From: Ammoniphilus sp. CFH 90114
GTDB taxonomy: Bacteria > Bacillota > Bacilli > Aneurinibacillales > RAOX-1
DNA length: 64,000 nt
Direction: 5' to 3'
Assembly: GCF_004123195.1 (NCBI RefSeq)
Contig: NZ_SDLI01000005.1
Location: 31,999-95,998, forward strand
The translations under genes were made by a program, and so were the position numbers. The first letter of the stretch is position 1. The number at the start of each line of letters is the position of its first letter. Under the pieces are notes generated by a model. It was given only the letters and a program-made list of their open reading frames with translations. It was not told where the DNA came from and searched no databases. This document shows, piece by piece, positions 7,907 to 15,792 of the stretch.

Positions 7907-9016
7907 TCATTTCTCCGATCTCAGGTATTTTATGTTCGATTCATGCTGAATCTGATGCTTGACGGCCTCCTCGAGAAATGGACTTTGAATCAAGACTCTG
8001 AGCGCGTTGCCGCTGACTTTCACGCGAATGCCTGCCTTGGGAAGATAACGATAAACGATTTCTTCAATATCATACAGGCTGATTTTTTCCCCGTGCTTGA
8101 GTTCGGTACCGACTCTTTTCACCAGCTTCTTGAAGCTTTGCCTCCATTCGCCCTGGATCTGGATCGGCTTCAAGTCGCGGACCACATCGTAGGTGACAAA
8201 ACGGATCGCGGGAAACATCTTTCGGGCAAAGGAGGTGAGAACCAGAATCTGCTCATCTTCTCTCAGCGGATCGATATCCAGATTTATGGCTTCCACTCCA
8301 ATGCCTTCAGCCAGCATCCCATCGACAAGAAGGTATCGGTCGTGCTCATGGGAGTAGTAGGCAATGGTTCCGATCTCGATGGATCCATAAGTATCCATAA
8401 TATCTGTGGGCTGAATGCAAAATAGCTGAGCCATTCGCTTGATCCATGGCTTGGTCGCGATTTCTCCCACGAGAATGATTTTCTTAATACCGAATTCGGC
8501 TGGGTTTTCCGCTGCATATACCAGGTGATCTAAAATCGACGGCATCGTATAGAAGAGATCGGGTTGAAAGTCTTTCAGCTGCTTGACGTGTTCTGCAATG
8601 GGCAGTTGGAAGGAGATCTCTTGACTGTGCAAGTGCAATTGATCAAAAATCTTCAGGGCCGTGCTTGCCGCATGGCCTGTTCCCATATCCGCCATCGCCG
8701 TTCGGACACCCGCGTCTTTTATGAATTGATGGAATACGTCGGTTTTCAGGTTGATATAGACTTGATCATCGGCTTCGGAATAATAAATTTGCTTGCGGAC
8801 TTTGGAGCTGGTGCCTGAGGTCTGATAGACATGAAGCGGGGTAGAATCTGGGCTTGTTAAGGGCTGTGTATAATAATGCTGTTCCAAAAGCTCCGCTGTC
8901 ATCAGCGGGAAATCTTCCAAGTTCTTCGGTGTACAGGAAAACAGGTCCTTATACCATGGGAATACGGACGTGACCTCATTTGCTTTTTGTTTCCAGTTGC
9001 GCTCTGCCGCGCTCAT
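7907..9016 (-). CDS. Adenylate-forming enzyme, phenylacetate-CoA ligase/CoF-synthetase-like, C-terminus frameshifted
   Basis: Predicted member of the ANL superfamily (acyl/aryl-acid activation with ATP). The Thr/Ser/Gly-rich P-loop motif is YQTSGTSSKVRKQ near residue 62, the A5-like motif is DTYGSIEIGTIAYY near 215, and a PaaK-like C-terminal segment follows. The start at 9016 (MSAAERNW) has AAGGGG upstream; the longer start at 9061 has none. The frame stops at 7907, but the -1 frame continues open from about 7931 to a stop at 7809 and encodes a plausible C-terminal lid ending EQLDRGTVKNKKIYE. This suggests a one-base frameshift, true or sequencing. It diverges from the YheC/YheD gene. The substrate is unknown. 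Confidence 0.7.
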   Translation of the reverse strand: MSAAERNWKQKANEVTSVFPWYKDLFSCTPKNLEDFPLMTAELLEQHYYTQPLTSPDSTPLHVYQTSGTSSKVRKQIYYSEADDQVYINLKTDVFHQFIKDAGVRTAMADMGTGHAASTALKIFDQLHLHSQEISFQLPIAEHVKQLKDFQPDLFYTMPSILDHLVYAAENPAEFGIKKIILVGEIATKPWIKRMAQLFCIQPTDIMDTYGSIEIGTIAYYSHEHDRYLLVDGMLAEGIGVEAINLDIDPLREDEQILVLTSFARKMFPAIRFVTYDVVRDLKPIQIQGEWRQSFKKLVKRVGTELKHGEKISLYDIEEIVYRYLPKAGIRVKVSGNALRVLIQSPFLEEAVKHQIQHESNIKYLRSEK

Positions 9017-9141
9017 CTTTTTCCCCTTCTTCCTGGTCGTGATATGTATGTATATGAGCACAGGGAGAAGAATGCCAAGACCATGAAACCCGCGATGTCA
9101 CCCTAATCGGCGCCCTCATATAGTAAATGGGGGTGGAAGTG

Positions 9142-9912
9142 ATGAAAGAGAAGCACTATACATTTCGTCTTCCCAGCAAATGGACAAAAACGCAGGCCTT
9201 AATGAAAAATAGCCAAGTGGCGCGATGGGTTCCTGCAACCAAGAAACTCACTACAGCGAACCTTCGCGCCATGCTGGGTCAATATGCCATGATTTATATT
9301 AAGCCGGATCGGGGATCGAAGGGGATCGGTGTGATGCAAATCGCGAAATCAGGGGGAAGCGGAAGCACGGTCTATCGCTGTCAGACGGGCATTAAGGTCC
9401 GCTCGTTCTCTTCCTATGAATCCATGGAGAAGTATGTTTTAGCCTTTGCAGGAATTAAGGACTATTTGATTCAAAAGGGGATTCAGCTTACCCAGTTCAA
9501 TGGGCGCGCTTATGATCTTCGCGTTATGGTGCAAATAGGCCCCCGCCAACAATGGGAAACCACAGGCATGGTCGGTCGGCTGGCTCAACAGGGAAGAATT
9601 GTCACGAATGGCAGCCAAGGGGCGGAAAGTGTTTCCGTGGATATCTTGTTCCCCAAACCCCAAACCAAACGCTTGAAGGCTCGCTTAAACCATTTGGGCT
9701 TAACCACGGCCAATCATTTGCAAAAACTGTACCCAGCTATTCGAGAAATCGGCCTCGATGTCGCCTTCGATCCCCAGTTCAAGCCATGGATCCTCGAAGT
9801 GAATACCTTTCCGGAGCCTCATCCGTTCATGAAACTGGAGGATCAGCGGATGTTTCGTAAAATTATCCGTTATGGCAAGGCCTATGGCCGCTATAAGGGA
9901 TTTAGGGTGTAA
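9142..9912 (+). CDS. YheC/YheD-family endospore coat-associated ATP-grasp protein
   Basis: Predicted ATP-grasp protein of the YheC/YheD group, associated with the spore coat in Bacillus. The substrate is unknown for the family. Visible: an ATP-binding lysine region YIKPDRGSKGIGVMQI near residue 53, DLRVMVQ near 121, and the metal-binding C-terminal motif WILEVNTFPEP near 220. The ATG at 9142 has GGGGGTGG upstream; the GTG/ATG codons at 9127 lack a site. About 256 residues is shorter than YheC/YheD (about 360-450), so only the ATP-grasp core is present. Confidence 0.85.
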   Translation: MKEKHYTFRLPSKWTKTQALMKNSQVARWVPATKKLTTANLRAMLGQYAMIYIKPDRGSKGIGVMQIAKSGGSGSTVYRCQTGIKVRSFSSYESMEKYVLAFAGIKDYLIQKGIQLTQFNGRAYDLRVMVQIGPRQQWETTGMVGRLAQQGRIVTNGSQGAESVSVDILFPKPQTKRLKARLNHLGLTTANHLQKLYPAIREIGLDVAFDPQFKPWILEVNTFPEPHPFMKLEDQRMFRKIIRYGKAYGRYKGFRV

Positions 9913-10109
9913 CAGCAAAGTACCCTCACATTACTTTGTGAATCCGAACTGCAGCAAAGGTTTTTGGATTCAAAGTTTGTTAGATCAACCGTTTTAATAA
10001 GACATTCGATTATGAGTGCTTGCTGCATCTGGTGCAAAATTTCTCCCAGGAGTATCTGGACGAAGAATATACACAGCATCTCTGAAGATAATAAAGAAGT
10101 TTACTTTTG

Positions 10110-10137
10110 GCATCGGAGTCAGATCGATGCTTTTTCT
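10110..10137 (+). terminator. Possible terminator upstream of the coiled-coil gene
   Basis: GCATCG / CGATGC stem with a 9-base loop followed by TTTTTCTTT. The rest of 9913-10189 has a CAAAGTA/TACTTTG inverted repeat (9917-9940) but no supported gene. Confidence 0.5.
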
Positions 10138-10189
10138 TTCCTCGTAAGGACGAGCTGTGGTAAAATAGATCTCAAGGAGGTGAACATGA

Positions 10190-10522
10190 ATGAATCAAAA
10201 TGAGATGTTGCAGCTGATTTTTGAGAAGCTTGTTACATTGGAGAAAGGACAAAAAGCACTTGAACAAGGACAAATCAGCCTGAAGGAAGAAATTCAAGAA
10301 AATAGGCAAGTAATACGAGAATTGAAAGGAGAAGTACAAGAAAATAGGCAAGCGATACGGGAATTGAAAGGAGAAGTACAAGAAAATAGGCAAGCGATAC
10401 GGGAATTGAAAGTAGAAGTACAAGGAAATACGCATGCGATCAAGGAAATCAAACAAGGGATGCGCTTTTATGATCACAAGATCGTAGAACATGAAAAGGA
10501 AATCTTCAATTTGAAAAGCTAA
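10190..10522 (+). CDS. Coiled-coil protein with four 14-residue repeats
   Basis: Unrecognised 110-residue helical protein. Four consecutive 14-residue units of the form E(V/I)QENRQ(A/V)IRELKG occupy residues 34-89, encoded by 42-bp DNA repeats at 10289-10456 of which two are almost identical. The periodicity (two heptads) predicts one long coiled coil. Flanking segments contain LEKGQKALEQGQ and a DHKIVEHEKEI tail. AAGGAGGTG precedes the ATG. No membrane segment or catalytic motif. Function unknown. Confidence 0.75.
   Translation: MNQNEMLQLIFEKLVTLEKGQKALEQGQISLKEEIQENRQVIRELKGEVQENRQAIRELKGEVQENRQAIRELKVEVQGNTHAIKEIKQGMRFYDHKIVEHEKEIFNLKS
10289..10456 (+). repeat. 42-bp in-frame tandem repeat, four units
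   Basis: Units at 10289, 10331, 10373 and 10415, each encoding two coiled-coil heptads. Units two and three differ at very few bases, suggesting recent copy-number change. Confidence 0.85.
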
Positions 10523-10658
10523 TCCCCTATTTTTTATCCCCCTAAGACTACCTCTTATCTACCCCTAGACCAGTCTCGTTCCATACCTATCCATACTATT
10601 CAAAATTTTTGGTGTGTTGTTTGTCTTTATTTCTACTCCTACAAGAGGTGATTAACTT

Positions 10659-10958
10659 ATGGAAGATATTGCAGAAGGGTTGCGTGCCGTTCTCCAGGAA
10701 GAATTAAAACCTTTCAAAAAAGATCTCCAAGCCATAAAGGAAGGCCAAAAACGTTTAGAGCGCTCTTTCGAAGACATTCGGACCCTAGCTGGTCGAATGA
10801 ATTATCATTCGCATGACGATATCCTTCCCATTTTAGAACGGTTGGAATTGAAGATTGACAATATGAAAGCGGATATGGTTTATCTATCAGGAAAGCAGGG
10901 AAATCAGGAGATGGAGATACACTGCATCCATAAAATGATTCATTCGAGATGGGATTGA
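10659..10958 (+). CDS. Small coiled-coil protein
   Basis: Unrecognised 99-residue, mostly helical protein (LKPFKKDLQAIKEGQKRLERS and LERLELKIDNMKADMVYL), with a His-rich middle (NYHSHDD). AAGAGGTGA precedes the ATG at 10659. It shares the KEGQKRLE / EKGQKALE style of the previous gene, so the two may be paralogues. There is no evidence for function. Confidence 0.7.
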   Translation: MEDIAEGLRAVLQEELKPFKKDLQAIKEGQKRLERSFEDIRTLAGRMNYHSHDDILPILERLELKIDNMKADMVYLSGKQGNQEMEIHCIHKMIHSRWD

Positions 10959-11156
10959 ACTAAGAACGGGCATCCCTTCATATTGGCCAAGCCCATAAAA
11001 AATATCGCTTTGACCCACAGTTTCGCACTTTTATCGGAAGAACAGCTAGGGTATTGTCAAATGTGAGAAACACAAGGTTACTTGTATTTGGTATCATCCG
11101 ATGGGTTGGTTATTGTATTATAGAGAATAGAACGATAGGGAACATAGGAGGATTAC

Positions 11157-11726
11157 ATGGCCTGGAGCAAGTTAAAGCAACAACTGGAGAGCTTTCTTTG
11201 TCCTGCGTTATATGGAAGGGTTGAATACCGTGCAACCGGCTACCGTTATTTACCTGATAAAGCAGGTATTTGTTATATTTCGGTAGATAAAAAGAACGTA
11301 CTTAATATGAGTGATAGAACTACCTTAAACAGATGGTATCAGACGGAGCAGGAAATTAAGAATGATCCAGATATCGAGATTCCTATTAGCAATGAAGAAA
11401 TTGAAGCGGTCAGGAAAGATACTAACGGCAAAGTTCCGGAGGATCGTCTGAAAGTAATGGCAAGAAGTAGAAAAATATCAGAACATGCAAAGGAGCTTTT
11501 GTCAGCACAGACATCATTGAGTAAATCAAATTTCATCGTTGTAGCTAATCAATTTTTATCCATTTCTATAGAGGAAAGCTTAGAGAGTAATGATATCTTA
11601 TTGAATATTCTTGCTTTGGTGGATAGACGAGTTGGAAAAAAGCGAATTTTGAATATGACCGAAAAGATGAAACTAAAGCATCCCATTGTGCAGTATTTTT
11701 ATGAACTACGGCTGAGTACGTTATGA
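11157..11726 (+). CDS. Conserved protein of unknown function (SF0329-like)
   Basis: A 189-residue soluble protein. The N-terminal region (WSKLKQQLESFLCP, GRVEYRATGYRYLPDKAG, YISVDKKNVLNM) recalls an uncharacterised family that I remember under the name SF0329; this is recollection, not a search result. The C-terminal half is helical and ends RRVGKKRILNMTEKMKLKHPIVQYFYELR, a pattern shared by small Bacillus proteins of unknown role. AGGAGG precedes the ATG. It appears monocistronic. Confidence 0.75.
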   Translation: MAWSKLKQQLESFLCPALYGRVEYRATGYRYLPDKAGICYISVDKKNVLNMSDRTTLNRWYQTEQEIKNDPDIEIPISNEEIEAVRKDTNGKVPEDRLKVMARSRKISEHAKELLSAQTSLSKSNFIVVANQFLSISIEESLESNDILLNILALVDRRVGKKRILNMTEKMKLKHPIVQYFYELRLSTL

Positions 11727-11847
11727 AGATAAATCACTCATTCACTGAATAGATACTAGCTGACAGGTTATTGTCGTTGATTGGTGCATAATGATTGCCG
11801 AAGAACGTGAGGGGTATGCAAGATGAGTATTTTAAAATGAGAGAATT

Positions 11848-11888
11848 AAAAAGCTGTTATCCTTCGTATTAAAGGATAACAGCTTTTT
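11848..11888. terminator. Bidirectional terminator
   Basis: Perfect 17-bp stem AAAAAGCTGTTATCCTT / AAGGATAACAGCTTTTT with a 7-base loop. It serves the plus-strand gene ending at 11726 and the minus-strand MFS gene, whose stop codon lies in the loop. Confidence 0.9.
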
Positions 11889-13056
11889 CTTTTACTTGGG
11901 TCAATCTATTTTGCTGTTTCCGATAGACCAGTGCGAGCAACATCGAAGGTATGGAACAGGCAATCATTCCAATAAAGGCATAACGAGGCTCGATTTCGTA
12001 TAAATAACCGCCAAAAATCGTGAACGCGGCCGTGCTCCAGCTAAGGGCAAGCGCGGAATAGACGCCTTGTGCTTTCGCAACTTGCGTAGGGGGAACGTGA
12101 TCGACCAGGTATTTCATAAAGGCATAATGCCCCATAGCAAACGAGAAGGCATGCAAGGTTTGCGCGATACAGAAAACGATCACATTCGGAAAGGCAAAGA
12201 TTAAGATCCAACGTAAGGAGGAGCCAAGAGCTGCGAGTGCCAGCAAGGAGCCTACGGAAAAGTGTTGGAATTTCGTATCGGCGATGGAGAAAAAAAGGAT
12301 TTCCGCGATCACGGCAATGTTAATAATCACACCAATCAAATATTTCGGCGCCTGAATGTCTTGTAAAAACAGATAGCCATAATTGTAATAAGAGGCATGT
12401 GCCGCTTGTAATAAAATCACGATAAGCAGGACTAAAGGGAAATGTTTAATCGTAAATAATTTGAGTAGGCTCTCTTTTTGCAATGGGTCAGCTTGCTGCG
12501 GCTTTTCGGATAAAATAGCGGGTGCACGAGTAAAGCCCAGACCCACGAAAATGAAAATACTAAGTAAGAGTACCCATAAAACGACTTCATCTCCAAGCTT
12601 TCCTGTAAAGACCGTTAACATCATGCCAGCCACTACAAACCCGATGGAACCCCACTGTCGGCTTCGGCCGTAATGTTCTAATTGTTTTCTTTGAACAAGG
12701 ACGCCAGCAGCGCTATCTAAAGCAGGCATCAACGTTGGGTAAAATAAATGAAGGACTAATGTAATGATCAGTAAGCTTGTAAAGGAGCTTGAGGGTATAT
12801 AACACAATAAAGCCAAGAACGTCCCTAACCCTGCTACATTTAATATGGTTTTACTGCTAAATTTCCCTGATAAATAAGGAAAGGCAAACAAAGTTGAAAT
12901 CCCTCTAGCAACCAAACCTAAGCTCATAATCAAACTAGCTTCTGAAACGGTAATTCCTTTTGTGTAGATCATCCAACCTGTCCAATAAGGTAAAAAAATG
13001 CCCCAAGTCATAAAAAAACTAAAAAATTGTAGACTCATCCAGCGATGTGTATTCAT
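11869..13056 (-). CDS. MFS transporter, LacY/HcaT-like
   Basis: Integral membrane permease of 395 residues with about 12 hydrophobic segments. The N-terminus (RWMSLQFFSFFMTWGIFLPYW) and the motif GRSRQWGSIGFVVAG near residue 130 are typical of the MFS_1-like group that includes the 3-phenylpropionate permease HcaT and sugar/nucleoside symporters. The substrate is unknown. It diverges from a Crp/Fnr-type regulator 80 bases away, which probably controls it. Its stop codon lies inside the terminator loop. Confidence 0.85.
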   Translation of the reverse strand: MNTHRWMSLQFFSFFMTWGIFLPYWTGWMIYTKGITVSEASLIMSLGLVARGISTLFAFPYLSGKFSSKTILNVAGLGTFLALLCYIPSSSFTSLLIITLVLHLFYPTLMPALDSAAGVLVQRKQLEHYGRSRQWGSIGFVVAGMMLTVFTGKLGDEVVLWVLLLSIFIFVGLGFTRAPAILSEKPQQADPLQKESLLKLFTIKHFPLVLLIVILLQAAHASYYNYGYLFLQDIQAPKYLIGVIINIAVIAEILFFSIADTKFQHFSVGSLLALAALGSSLRWILIFAFPNVIVFCIAQTLHAFSFAMGHYAFMKYLVDHVPPTQVAKAQGVYSALALSWSTAAFTIFGGYLYEIEPRYAFIGMIACSIPSMLLALVYRKQQNRLTQVKEKAVIL

Positions 13057-13135
13057 TCGTTATCCCACCTTTGCTTGATAATATCATGGACATGCGGCAG
13101 AATAATATGAGATATCTCCTATTTTGAGGTGGATA

Positions 13136-13807
13136 ATGGAAATTTACAAAGGTGAGAAAAAGCGGCAATACTTGGAGGAAAACTCTATCGCGCATTTATT
13201 TTCTTTTAACGTGGAAGAGTCTATAGAAGTGCACGAATATCAACGGGATGAATGGATTATTCAAGAAGGCAAGAGACCGGATTTTCTCTTTTATGTGATT
13301 AGTGGCGCAGCCAAAACGTATGTAACCCATCAAAATGGGAAAGTTTCCTTAATTAATTTTATCAGTGCCAATGACTACATCGGAGAAATGGAATTAATAC
13401 ATGACGTGTACTATACCAAAGGGATTCAAGCTTCAACGAACACCGTTTGTTTTGCCCTTTCTATTCCAAAGTTTCGAGGGCAATTGCTTGAAGACTCCAA
13501 ATTCTTACGGGAACTGGCCAAATTTCTAAGTGTAAAGGCCACCAAGATGTCTGCAAAATATTCACAAAGCCTAGCCTTTCCTCTTGAAAACCGGCTGGCG
13601 GACTTTATCCTGCGAACGGCTGATAAAGGGGTTTACAAAGAGAAGCATGTAACCGTTTGTGATTATTTAGGTGTATCCTATCGTCATCTATTGCATGTGC
13701 TTACCCAATTTTGCGATAAAGGCTACATGGAGAAAGTAGGGCGAAACTATCAACTTAAACAGTATCATTCTCTAAGTGAACTTGCTGGGATGTTGAAGAG
13801 TAAGTGA
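13136..13807 (+). CDS. Crp/Fnr-family transcriptional regulator, YeiL-like
   Basis: Cytoplasmic regulator with an N-terminal cyclic-nucleotide-binding-type beta-barrel (about residues 15-120, including EMELIHDVYYTKGIQA) and a C-terminal HTH (about 165-205; VTVCDYLGVSYRHLLHVLTQF), matching the YeiL type in layout. Only scattered cysteines occur in the N-terminal part, with no clear FNR iron-sulfur motif. The ATG at 13136 follows GAGGTGG closely; a TTG at 13124 is an alternative. It diverges from the MFS gene, so local control is likely. Confidence 0.82.
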   Translation: MEIYKGEKKRQYLEENSIAHLFSFNVEESIEVHEYQRDEWIIQEGKRPDFLFYVISGAAKTYVTHQNGKVSLINFISANDYIGEMELIHDVYYTKGIQASTNTVCFALSIPKFRGQLLEDSKFLRELAKFLSVKATKMSAKYSQSLAFPLENRLADFILRTADKGVYKEKHVTVCDYLGVSYRHLLHVLTQFCDKGYMEKVGRNYQLKQYHSLSELAGMLKSK

Positions 13808-13879
13808 TAACAACATCGGTAAAAAGAAAAGCAAGCCATGATGAAAAGCAATAGATCTATCAATTTGACGTTCTAGAAA

Positions 13880-13912
13880 AACCCTACACCAGAAGTCGAT
13901 AGCTGGGTAGGG
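13880..13912 (-). terminator. Terminator of the spore coat gene pair
   Basis: Read on the minus strand: CCCTAC...GTAGGG stem followed by TTTTTC. Confidence 0.7.
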
Positions 13913-13933
13913 CTTTACGCATTTTCACGTACT

Positions 13934-14335
13934 TTACATTTGGAATGGATTTCCTTGATATTGCATCGTAGGAGAAGGCGTGCTCGTCTGCATGGGAAGT
14001 CTTCCTAGGTGCTGCTGAAGCAGCTGTTGTGTTTGCTGCTGTGTATTTTGATAGTTTCTGTATTGCTTATCTATTTCCTGCCTTAAAGCCTGAGTTGACG
14101 TACCGTACATATTCTGTTGCTTCATGACGGTGTACAATTGCCCTTGCATCATTAAAGTGTCCTGAACGAGGTTGTTAAACATCTGTCGGACCATAGGGCA
14201 ATTTGACTCCGTTGCGGCTGTTGTGTACTCTCTAACAATCCTTTTAAGGTCTGCCAAAATGGAATACGCTAAATCCTTTTCTGGTAGGACAGGCTTGTTA
14301 TAGGTAAAGGATTCTTGCTGATACATGGAACTCAC
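13934..14335 (-). CDS. CotF-family spore coat protein
   Basis: Putative spore coat structural protein. The helical CotF-type domain spans residues 15-75 (DLAYSILADLKRIVREYTTAATESNCPMVRQ, then LVQDTLMMQGQLYTVMKQQNMY), followed by a Gln/Asn-rich tail (QNTQQQTQQLLQQHL) and a Pro/Thr/Met end, as usual in small coat proteins. It sits 6 bases after the previous coat gene with AGGAGGTGAG upstream, so the two are one operon, probably under a mother-cell sigma factor (inference). Confidence 0.88.
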   Translation of the reverse strand: MSSMYQQESFTYNKPVLPEKDLAYSILADLKRIVREYTTAATESNCPMVRQMFNNLVQDTLMMQGQLYTVMKQQNMYGTSTQALRQEIDKQYRNYQNTQQQTQQLLQQHLGRLPMQTSTPSPTMQYQGNPFQM

Positions 14336-14341
14336 CTCCTA

Positions 14342-14563
14342 TTATTGTTGGGGATACTGTGGCGCCAATGGGATATGCTGCTGCAAACTGTCCAATAGCA
14401 TTTGATAATGCTGTTGGTGACGGCCCGCTAAATCTAAGCATATCCTTTGGATTGCAGGGTTTTGAGTATGTGTAGCAAGAGCGATACACTGCTTTATTGC
14501 AAGATCCTCATTAGACAAAGAATCAACAATATACTCTGTTTCCTTCGTGGTTAAAGGCTGCAT
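14342..14563 (-). CDS. Small spore-coat-associated protein
   Basis: A 73-residue helical protein (KETEYIVDSLSNEDLAIKQCIALATHTQNPAIQRICLDLAGRHQQHYQMLLDSL) resembling the N-terminal half of CotF/YraG-type coat proteins. It ends in a Pro/Gln-rich tail. AGGGAGG precedes the ATG. It is the first gene of a two-gene unit with the CotF-like gene, which suggests that the two proteins assemble together in the coat. Confidence 0.8.
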   Translation of the reverse strand: MQPLTTKETEYIVDSLSNEDLAIKQCIALATHTQNPAIQRICLDLAGRHQQHYQMLLDSLQQHIPLAPQYPQQ

Positions 14564-14729
14564 TTGACTTTCCCTCCTTTAGTGCTTCGTACGCCCTTTA
14601 TTTTTTCCCATGATCTTCCTAATATGTATGGTGGAGAAAATAGTCGATTTCAATGAATGGTCGATTCATGTAGGGACCGTAGTTATCACGATTCGAGGCT
14701 TGTCCGGAAAGGAGAACGACAACTACTTC

Positions 14730-15602
14730 TCATTCATTCCAAAAGGATTGAAAATCCATCGCATATTGCTCAAATGAAATCGGATCTCGCCCTAGAATGT
14801 TTTTTACATCTGTCGTTACTTTTTCTGCGGTTCCGAGTCTTGTGATGAAGTAAAGCATTGTCATCACATTGGCAAACTCCTCGGGAATCCCGCGGCGGAT
14901 GATCGTGCGCCTAAACTGCAGCAAGGATGGATTCTTGTATTCTATTTTCCTTCCTAAGATGTTGGAGAGGATGTCAGCAATCTCGTAGTAATTAAAGGCT
15001 TTTGCCCCTGTTAAGGTATAACTTTTTCCAAGATGCCCTTCAGATGAAAGGCAGACTGCCGCAACAGCTGCGATATCCCTTGTATCAATGAAGCTGGTTT
15101 TCGCACGGCCCACTGGTATAAAGAGTTCGTTTCGTATGGCGATATCCTCTCGATGCGTGGTATTTAAATTTTGCATAAAGAAACCAGGCCGCAAAAATGT
15201 GAATGGTATTTTGGATGCCTTAATCATATTTTCGATTTTACGGTGGGGAACGACTGGATTTTTTTCAACGCCCATCAAGGACACGAATACAATCTGGGAA
15301 ATGACATCTTTTTTCAATACCCTAAAGAACGGCTTCATCTCCGTTTGGGGCTTAGCTAGCTTGGGCGGTCTCATTAAAAACAGGCGATCAACATCTTCCA
15401 GCGCAGGCTCAAATGTATCAGGCTTCAAGAAGTCAAAGGGAACAACCTCCACCTCTAGACCTTTAAACCTACTGGAATCTCTCTGCACATCGCGGACCGC
15501 TGCTTTGACCGCGACGCGTTTTTTCAAAAGGTCTTTCACCACATCATAGCCAATGTTACCCGTTGCACCTGTGACAAGTACTTTTGGGGGCATAACCATC
15601 AT
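14730..15602 (-). CDS. NmrA-like SDR family NAD(P)-binding protein
   Basis: Atypical short-chain dehydrogenase of the NmrA/QorB-like type. The dinucleotide motif is VLVTGATGNIGYDVV near residue 8. The HRKIENMIKASKIPFTFLRPGFFMQNL stretch near 120-147 is typical of NmrA/QorB-like proteins, which often lack the YxxxK catalytic pair, as here. At 290 residues it has the family's usual length. Its role is unknown: quinone or aldehyde reduction, or redox sensing. It diverges from a methyltransferase gene with a strong promoter region between them. Confidence 0.82.
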   Translation of the reverse strand: MMVMPPKVLVTGATGNIGYDVVKDLLKKRVAVKAAVRDVQRDSSRFKGLEVEVVPFDFLKPDTFEPALEDVDRLFLMRPPKLAKPQTEMKPFFRVLKKDVISQIVFVSLMGVEKNPVVPHRKIENMIKASKIPFTFLRPGFFMQNLNTTHREDIAIRNELFIPVGRAKTSFIDTRDIAAVAAVCLSSEGHLGKSYTLTGAKAFNYYEIADILSNILGRKIEYKNPSLLQFRRTIIRRGIPEEFANVMTMLYFITRLGTAEKVTTDVKNILGRDPISFEQYAMDFQSFWNE

Positions 15603-15685
15603 ATCCTTTCATCGCGTGAATATCTGTCTTAGAGCCTTCATCAACAAAATCCTTTACGATAGGCTCATTATTATACAAAAATACA

Positions 15686-15714
15686 TTGACAAAAATTAGT
15701 ATTTATTCTATAAT
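15686..15714 (+). promoter_or_regulatory. Sigma-A promoter P1
   Basis: Consensus TTGACA (15686-15691), 17-bp spacer, TATAAT (15709-15714). Its transcript would begin near 15721 and contain the complete hairpin 15743-15768. Confidence 0.85.
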
Positions 15715-15742
15715 TTACATTTATAAAATATGTTTGTATAAT
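15714..15742 (+). promoter_or_regulatory. Sigma-A promoter P2, downstream of P1
   Basis: TTTACA (15714-15719), 17-bp spacer, TATAAT (15737-15742) with a TTTG preceding the -10. Its transcript would start around 15749, inside the 5' arm of the hairpin, and so escape termination. Confidence 0.65.
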
Positions 15743-15776
15743 AGGATTCTCCTGTTCAGGGGAATCTTATTTTTTT
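15743..15776 (+). terminator. Terminator-like hairpin in the methyltransferase leader
   Basis: AGGATTCTCC / GGGGAATCTT (10 pairs including two G-U), 6-base loop, then a run of seven T. It lies between promoter P1 and the ribosome site GGGGAGGAAA, so it is a candidate attenuator. Confidence 0.75.
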
Positions 15777-15792
15777 ATGGGGAGGAAATGGC

